Shown piece by piece: positions 59,034 to 64,000 of a DNA stretch of 64,000 bases; positions within the stretch are counted from its first letter, which is position 1; the number at the start of each line of letters is the position of its first letter. The notes under the pieces were generated by a model. That model made no database searches, had not been told where the DNA came from, and was given only the letters and a program-made list of their open reading frames with translations. The position numbers and the translations under genes are program-made. Origin of the DNA: Sipunculus nudus. Lineage: Eukaryota; Annelida; Sipuncula; Golfingiida; Sipunculidae. The stretch is from positions 12,478,001 to 12,542,000 of the forward strand of contig CM049308.1 in assembly GCA_026874595.1 (NCBI GenBank). Direction: 5' to 3'.

Positions 59034-60763
59034 TTGTATCCGCCAAAACAGAGTTTTGCGGATACTATGTTTTCAGCTGGCCGCCGCGGCCGCCGCGTAG
59101 GTGTCCGGAGAACTCCTCCGTAACCACTGGGCGGAATTTTACGAAACCCGGGATTATGTTCGGGTCACATGTGAACTGCTGCGCCCCGATTTTGTTTTGA
59201 CCTCTGACCTTTCCTTTGCGCTCTGCGTCCGTTTGTGCATCTGTTTCCACACATAAACCCACATATCTCGGGAACCGTTTGACCGATCAGGAAAATTTTT
59301 TTGCACAAATGTAGCCCTCGGAGAGCTTTATAACATACACCAAAAATGGTGGCGCCACCTGCAACCATGTTTGCACAGTGTCCATCTGTTCGTCTGCCTT
59401 GGGTTAAAATCACTCATATCTCTGCAGTGACTTGACTAATTCACCTGAAATTTGGCATGCGTAAACATCCTGGATAGCTTTTCTGATTTTATGACAGGTG
59501 GCGCCACCTACATTCACGTTTACGCTGCAGACATCCAAGCTCATATCTCGGGAACCGTTTGACCGATCAGGAAAATTCTTTTGCACAAATGTAGCCCTTG
59601 GAGAGCTTTATAACATACACCAAAAATGGTGGCGCCACCTGCAACCATGTTTGCACAGTGTCCATCTGTTCGTCTGCCTTGGGTTAAAATCACTCATATC
59701 TCTGCAGTGACTTGACTAATTCACCTGAAATTGGGCATGCGTATACATCCTGGATAGCTTTTCTGATTTTATGACAGGTGGCGCCACCTACATTCACATT
59801 TATGCTGCAGACATCAAAAGTCATATCTCGGGAACCATTTGACCGATCAGGAAAATTCTTTTGCACAAATGTAGCCCTTGGAGAGCTTTATAACATACAC
59901 CAAAAATGGTGGCGCTACCTGCAACCATGTTTGCACAGTGTCCATCTGTTTGTTTGCCTTGGGTTAAAATCACTCATATCTCTGCAGTGACTTGACTAAT
60001 TCACCTGAAATTTAGCATGCGTATACATCCTGGATAGCTTTTCTGATTTTATGACAGGTGGCGCCACCTACATTCACGTTTACGCTGCAGACATCCAAGC
60101 TCATATCTCAGGAACCGTTTGACCGATCAGGAAAATTTTTTTGCACAAATGTAGCCCTTGGAGAGCTTTATAACATACACCGAAAATGGTGGCACCACCT
60201 CCAACCATGTTTGCACAGTGTCCATCTGTTCGTCTGCCTTGGGTTAATATCACTCATATTTCTGCAGTGGTTTGACTAATTCACCTGAAATTCGGCATGC
60301 TTATACATCCTGGATAGCTTTTCTGATTTTATGACAGGTGGCGCCACCTACAATCAAGTTTACGCTGCAGACATCCAAGCTCATATCTAGGGAACCGTTT
60401 AACCGATTGGGCCAAAATTTTGCATGTGTATAAATCTCACATAGCTCTTTATCATACGCAAAACTGGTGGCGCCACCTGCAGCCATGTTTGCACAGCTCC
60501 CATCTGTTTGTCTGCCATGGGATAAAATATCCATGCTAATATGCAACACTTCACCCGTTCCACTCTGATTTAGGCGGATACAAGTAGTCGCTTGTCGAAT
60601 CATACGCAAAACTGGTGGCGCCACCTGCAGCCATGTTTGCACAGCTCCCATCTGTTTGTCTGCCATGGGATAAAATATCCATGCTAATATGCAACACTTC
60701 ACCCGTTCCACTCTGATTTAGGCGGATACAAGTAGTCGCTTGTCGACTACCCGTATTCTAGTT
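59034..60763 (+). mobile_element. Family A element, full length, doubled 3' end
   Basis: Opens TTGTATCCGCCAAAACAGAG with paired GTTTTGCGGATAC. Five core units with 280-bp spacing (for example GACAGGTGGCGCCACC at 59493, 59773, 60053 and 60333). The terminal hairpin GTAGTCGCTTGTCGACTAC and tail TATTCTAGTT end at 60763. A 148-bp block including the terminal region is tandemly duplicated (60451-60598 and 60599-60746), apparently without differences. The + strand frames at 59498, 59778 and 60058 are near-identical because they translate the repeat. Confidence 0.87.
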
Positions 60764-62497
60764 TTATCTGTTTATTGAATAAATATAATCATAAATAATA
60801 AATCAGTGCAATTACAAAATTATATCATTATCGCAGTTATTTCTATTTATTCAAAGCGTTAAATAAATGTGCTGTCCACGACATTTGTGAAGATCCTTTA
60901 ACAACACTGTGTACTACATTCTGTAACATTGCATCTGCATCACTTTGTTTTCATGTTTTATAGAAACATGAAAAGTTCATTTAAGAGGTCTTTTTATATG
61001 ACTAGTTTTTTATGACCAAATATAGCACGCTACAAGCTTTTTTGTTGAGCAGGACTTTTTAATGGGGATTCCACATTCCCGCTGTGTGGGCGGGTAATTA
61101 ATTCTAAGATAATCTACCGTCACCATGACAGAACAAAATGCCCGGGAACAGCGGATCAGATAATAGGAAAGGGACATAAGAATACAATATTTAATTTTAT
61201 TTTCACCACATTTGAGTGTAATTTACTTGTAATGTTAAATTGTCACTGACAATGTGAAACGCCGACATCGCCGCCGCCGGCACTTTGCTAGATTTGGTTA
61301 TGATTTTGATGAAACCGTAAAACAACAGCACATTATAAGTGCATACGGCCCTTATAATGAAAGTAGATCATTTGTTTTGCTTAAAAAAATACAGATAGTT
61401 TCCTATCTGATTCACATTGGTGAACGCTTTATAGCAGGTCAAGTCTACTGAAGCTGGACCATTTTGTCAGTGCAGTGTAAAAAAAAAACAGCGGTGCGAC
61501 AGTAGCACCAGCGGGGGTCGGAGGTCAGATTGACGTGCATTCAAATAAAGTTGAGGTCAACAAACAAAAGCCTAGGTCAAATGATGTCGATGCAATGTCA
61601 ACCAATGGGTGTGTAGGTCAGGTGTCACAGGTGGCAGTAGGATAAGCTTTCTGGGAAAATTATGCAGCAAGCACGTGTTACGTTATATATACTTCGTTCA
61701 GTGAAGCTCGCTCACATAAGAATTAACCGAACCCCGCGGTCTTTGTCACGCACTTGCATTTCTGATATGCATGTTTACTGTTCTGTTTACGCTGCATTTC
61801 ACCATGCAGGGGTCCCAGAAATCCTTTACCTCAGAAGGCCAGACTTGCATTTTAATTGGTTCGCAGACATAGCGATACGAAAGGGAAATTAGTTCGCAAT
61901 GCGTCTATTCTGCATCGCAAATTGCGATGGGATACCGGTCATTTTGAGTGCTGTCATGTAAGGTTATGCCAATTATCCAGTTACTGTCAAATGTGGAATA
62001 AAACCTCAGGGATGTGCTCAGAAATAATTTGAGTGCCAGGCAGCACTTTTGACTTCACTCTGTGAAAAACTTTATCCAATGTGTTGTATGTTTACTGGTG
62101 TAAACAATTTATGAGGAATGAGATATCAAATGAACAAGAATTCAACAACAACAAAAGAGTTTTGTGCGAGAATCTTGCCTATTCAGATCTCAGAGGTTCT
62201 AGAGTGGCCCTATCATTGCTCATGTGATCTACACATATAAGGATTTTAATAAAGCTTAATCTCCTGAGGAAAGCACTATCTGATATAATGATTGCACATG
62301 CAAAATTTTTTAAGGCCTGTGATAGACTGAAGTGCACACAATGTTATCTTTTGTTTTTTAACCTTACTGTTCAGCTCATGTAAACATTGCCTGACTTTTT
62401 CCTGCGAAAGCCTTGCATCTAACAATGCCCCCTTAAAACTAATTCCTAACACTTATGTGAGTAACGTCCAGTCAGTGGAATCTGAGGAGCAGATTAA
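60764..62497. other. Intronic sequence, no element identified
   Basis: Includes a CpG-bearing stretch at 61260-61290 and short frames (61254-61451, 61662-61892) without recognisable domains. Nothing else is supported. Confidence 0.5.
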
Positions 62498-63627
62498 TTG
62501 TATCGCCAGACATAGTCTGGAGATACTATGGTTTAGGCACGGTTGCGCTGCCGCTGCTGCAGAGATTTCTTTTGGACACAATAACTCAAAAAATATTTCA
62601 AGGATCTTTTTCAAACTTGACACATTTATAGATATAGGTGAGAGGACGAAGCCTATTTAAAATGGGGTCATGACCTCAACTAGGAGAGTGACCTTGACCT
62701 TAAATAGATCCATTTTTGGGGAAAATCACACAAATTCTTAAATATCTCAAGAAATCTTTCATGGATTTACTCAAAAATCAAGTTGGACAAAGATCTTGGA
62801 TAGTGATGTCATGTACCGGAAACTGGTGGTGCCACCTAGTATCCTTTTCTTATATTTGTGCCGTTTAATACCCCCATCATTGCCACTTGACAGTACTTTT
62901 AGCATCACAAGTCAAAAACTGATTGACAGATTTCTTTAATATTATGCATGTACATAGGTATGGGTTATGGGATGATGTATATTAAAATTGGGGTCATGAC
63001 CTTTCCTTTGAGAGTGGCTTTGACCTTGAATATTACCATATATGGTGAAAATCACATTAATTCATGAACATCTTAAAAAGGGATGCATGGATTGGTCCAA
63101 AAATCAAGTTGACGGAAGATCTTGGATAGTTTTGTCTTTTGCAGAAGATAGGTGGCGCCACCTGTTGTCCTTTTTTTGTTTTTTTGCGCCTTTGAATACC
63201 CCATCATTGCCACGTGACAGTATATACTGTGAGCATTATAAGTCAAACGGTAATGGACAGATTTCTTTCATGTTATGCATGTATATAGATATGGTTTATG
63301 GAATGAGGTATATTTAATTTTAAATTTAATTTTAAAATTTAATTTAATTTAAATTATTTTTTTTTTAAAATTTAACAATTTTTTTCAAATGTTGGATATT
63401 TTGGAATGCAGTTTATTGATTTGGGGTCATGACCGTGACTATATATATGAGAGTGACCTTGACCTTGAATATTCCCATATTTGGTGAAAAACATAAAATC
63501 ATGAATATCTTAAAAAGGGCCACTTGACAGCACTGTGAGCATTATAAGTCAAAACCTCAAAATATACCACAAAACCTCATTTGTCTGGCGATACTATGGC
63601 ACCAGCGGTGCCAAGAAATGTCTAGTT
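62498..63627 (+). mobile_element. Family E element, distant relative of family A
   Basis: The 5' end TTGTATCGCCAGAC pairs with GTCTGGAGATAC and is followed by TATGG, closely paralleling A (TTGTATCCGCC...GGATACTATG). The 3' end has GGCGATACTATGG, the hairpin TGGCACC-AGC-GGTGCCA and the tail TCTAGTT at 63627. It holds about three core units with TGACCTTGACCTTGAATATT..CC and ATATGGTGAAAATCAC. The palindrome box is intact at about 63151 and reads GGTGGTGCCACC near 62826. No coding frame. Confidence 0.78.
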
Positions 63628-63872
63628 TTGAAATATAAAATTATTTTGCTCAGTAAATATTTGTTTTTGCTGTAAAACTAATGCAGGCATTGATGCTAAA
63701 TCCAGTTTGGTAGTTGACAGGGAATTCTTTTATTATTAATCACTAATATATGTGATTTACTTGTTAATTAATGATATATTATATCCTATAGGATATGATT
63801 TAAGATAAGCAGATTATAAAGATGCAGTTATAATGTTTTAACACTATTATTCATTTGTTAATTAAAATGCAG
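63628..63872. other. End of intron 4 (5.3 kb)
   Basis: AT-rich, ending in acceptor ATTAAAATGCAG at 63872. Confidence 0.65.
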
Positions 63873-63965
63873 CCTGTGCAAACTGTGATGGGTCATGCAG
63901 TGACAACTCAGGATGCAGCAAGTGCAAGCCAGGATTCCACAAGGTCCCTGATGGCAGATGTTTGT
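63873..63965 (+). CDS. Exon: furin-like cysteine-rich repeat (last visible exon)
   Basis: A 93-bp phase 1-1 exon between ATGCAG and GTAAGT. Spacing C-x2-C-x3-C-x5-C-x2-C-x11-C; it starts CANCDGSC and includes CKPGFHK. The first two loops are one residue different from the canonical siblings. The junction codon with the previous exon is TCC (Ser). The strong donor means the gene continues beyond the window on the right. Confidence 0.87.
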
Positions 63966-64000
63966 GTAAGTTAATGTTTAAAATTGTTCATCCTAAAACT

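Noticed and set aside
59498-60711. Three near-identical + strand frames and a 136-codon minus-strand frame
   Set aside because: All lie in the 280-bp core units of a family A element and change only with the repeat.
58580-61955. hAT-like terminus CAGTGCTCGAATTG paired with GAGTGCTG at 61946
   Set aside because: Only about 10 of 14 terminal bases match and the flanks (ATATCATG and TCATGTAA) are not a proper duplication.
1-64000. tRNA or rRNA genes
   Set aside because: No cloverleaf with A and B boxes and no rRNA core sequence was recognised on either strand.

Overview
This is eukaryotic, AT-rich, repeat-dominated DNA. I infer a marine invertebrate, most likely a bivalve or other mollusc. The evidence is short coding exons separated by introns of 2.5 to 29 kb, canonical GT-AG junctions, hAT and Ty3/gypsy elements, and many tandem-repeat-cored elements of the Pearl/HINE (Helitron-like non-autonomous) kind known from bivalves. 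There are no operons, rRNA, tRNA or CRISPR.

One host gene is visible, on the + strand and open at both ends of the window. Five exons (12095-12190, 26975-27070, 29557-29670, 58439-58534, 63873-63965) each encode one furin-like/growth-factor-receptor-type cysteine repeat, close to C-x3-C-x2-C-x5-C-x2-C-x11-12-C. Every exon is phase 1-1, so the exons are interchangeable units. No start, stop, signal peptide or transmembrane segment lies in the window.

Nearly everything else is mobile or tandem DNA. Left flank: a fold-back element (1282-3140), a 5-kb satellite of about 112-bp monomers with a roughly 1.08-kb higher-order period (3225-8255), a 304-bp tandem array (8990-9670) and a family A element (10059-11445). 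First long intron: a family C element (13703-25585) holds a hAT-like element with a 5-bp target duplication (13876-24529). That holds a family B2 element (16376-23336), which holds a B1 copy (17451-21124) and a family A copy (21600-23016). Third intron, first half: a B2 element (from 30084) was split by a 5.5-kb hAT transposon (30455-35932) carrying a two-exon transposase gene, and by another B2 copy (36117-39036). Third intron, second half: a complete but inactivated Ty3/gypsy element (44699-55510) was split by a C element (47505-53856), itself split by a B element (48403-51099) holding an A copy (49630-50917). Last intron: an A element with a doubled 3' end (59034-60763) and a family E element (62498-63627).

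Families A, B, C, D and E differ in sequence but share parts of one architecture: a hairpin at the 5' end (A, B, D, E), GTCCGTC-type simple repeats (B, C, D), tandem core units, and a hairpin followed by a short CTTGTT or TCTAGTT tail (A, B, C, E). A 12-bp palindrome, GGTGGCGCCACC, recurs in the cores of A, B, C, E and the 304-bp array. 5' and 3' ends do not occur in equal numbers, which suits rolling-circle movement. This is the most interesting system in the window. Family letters are my own labels.
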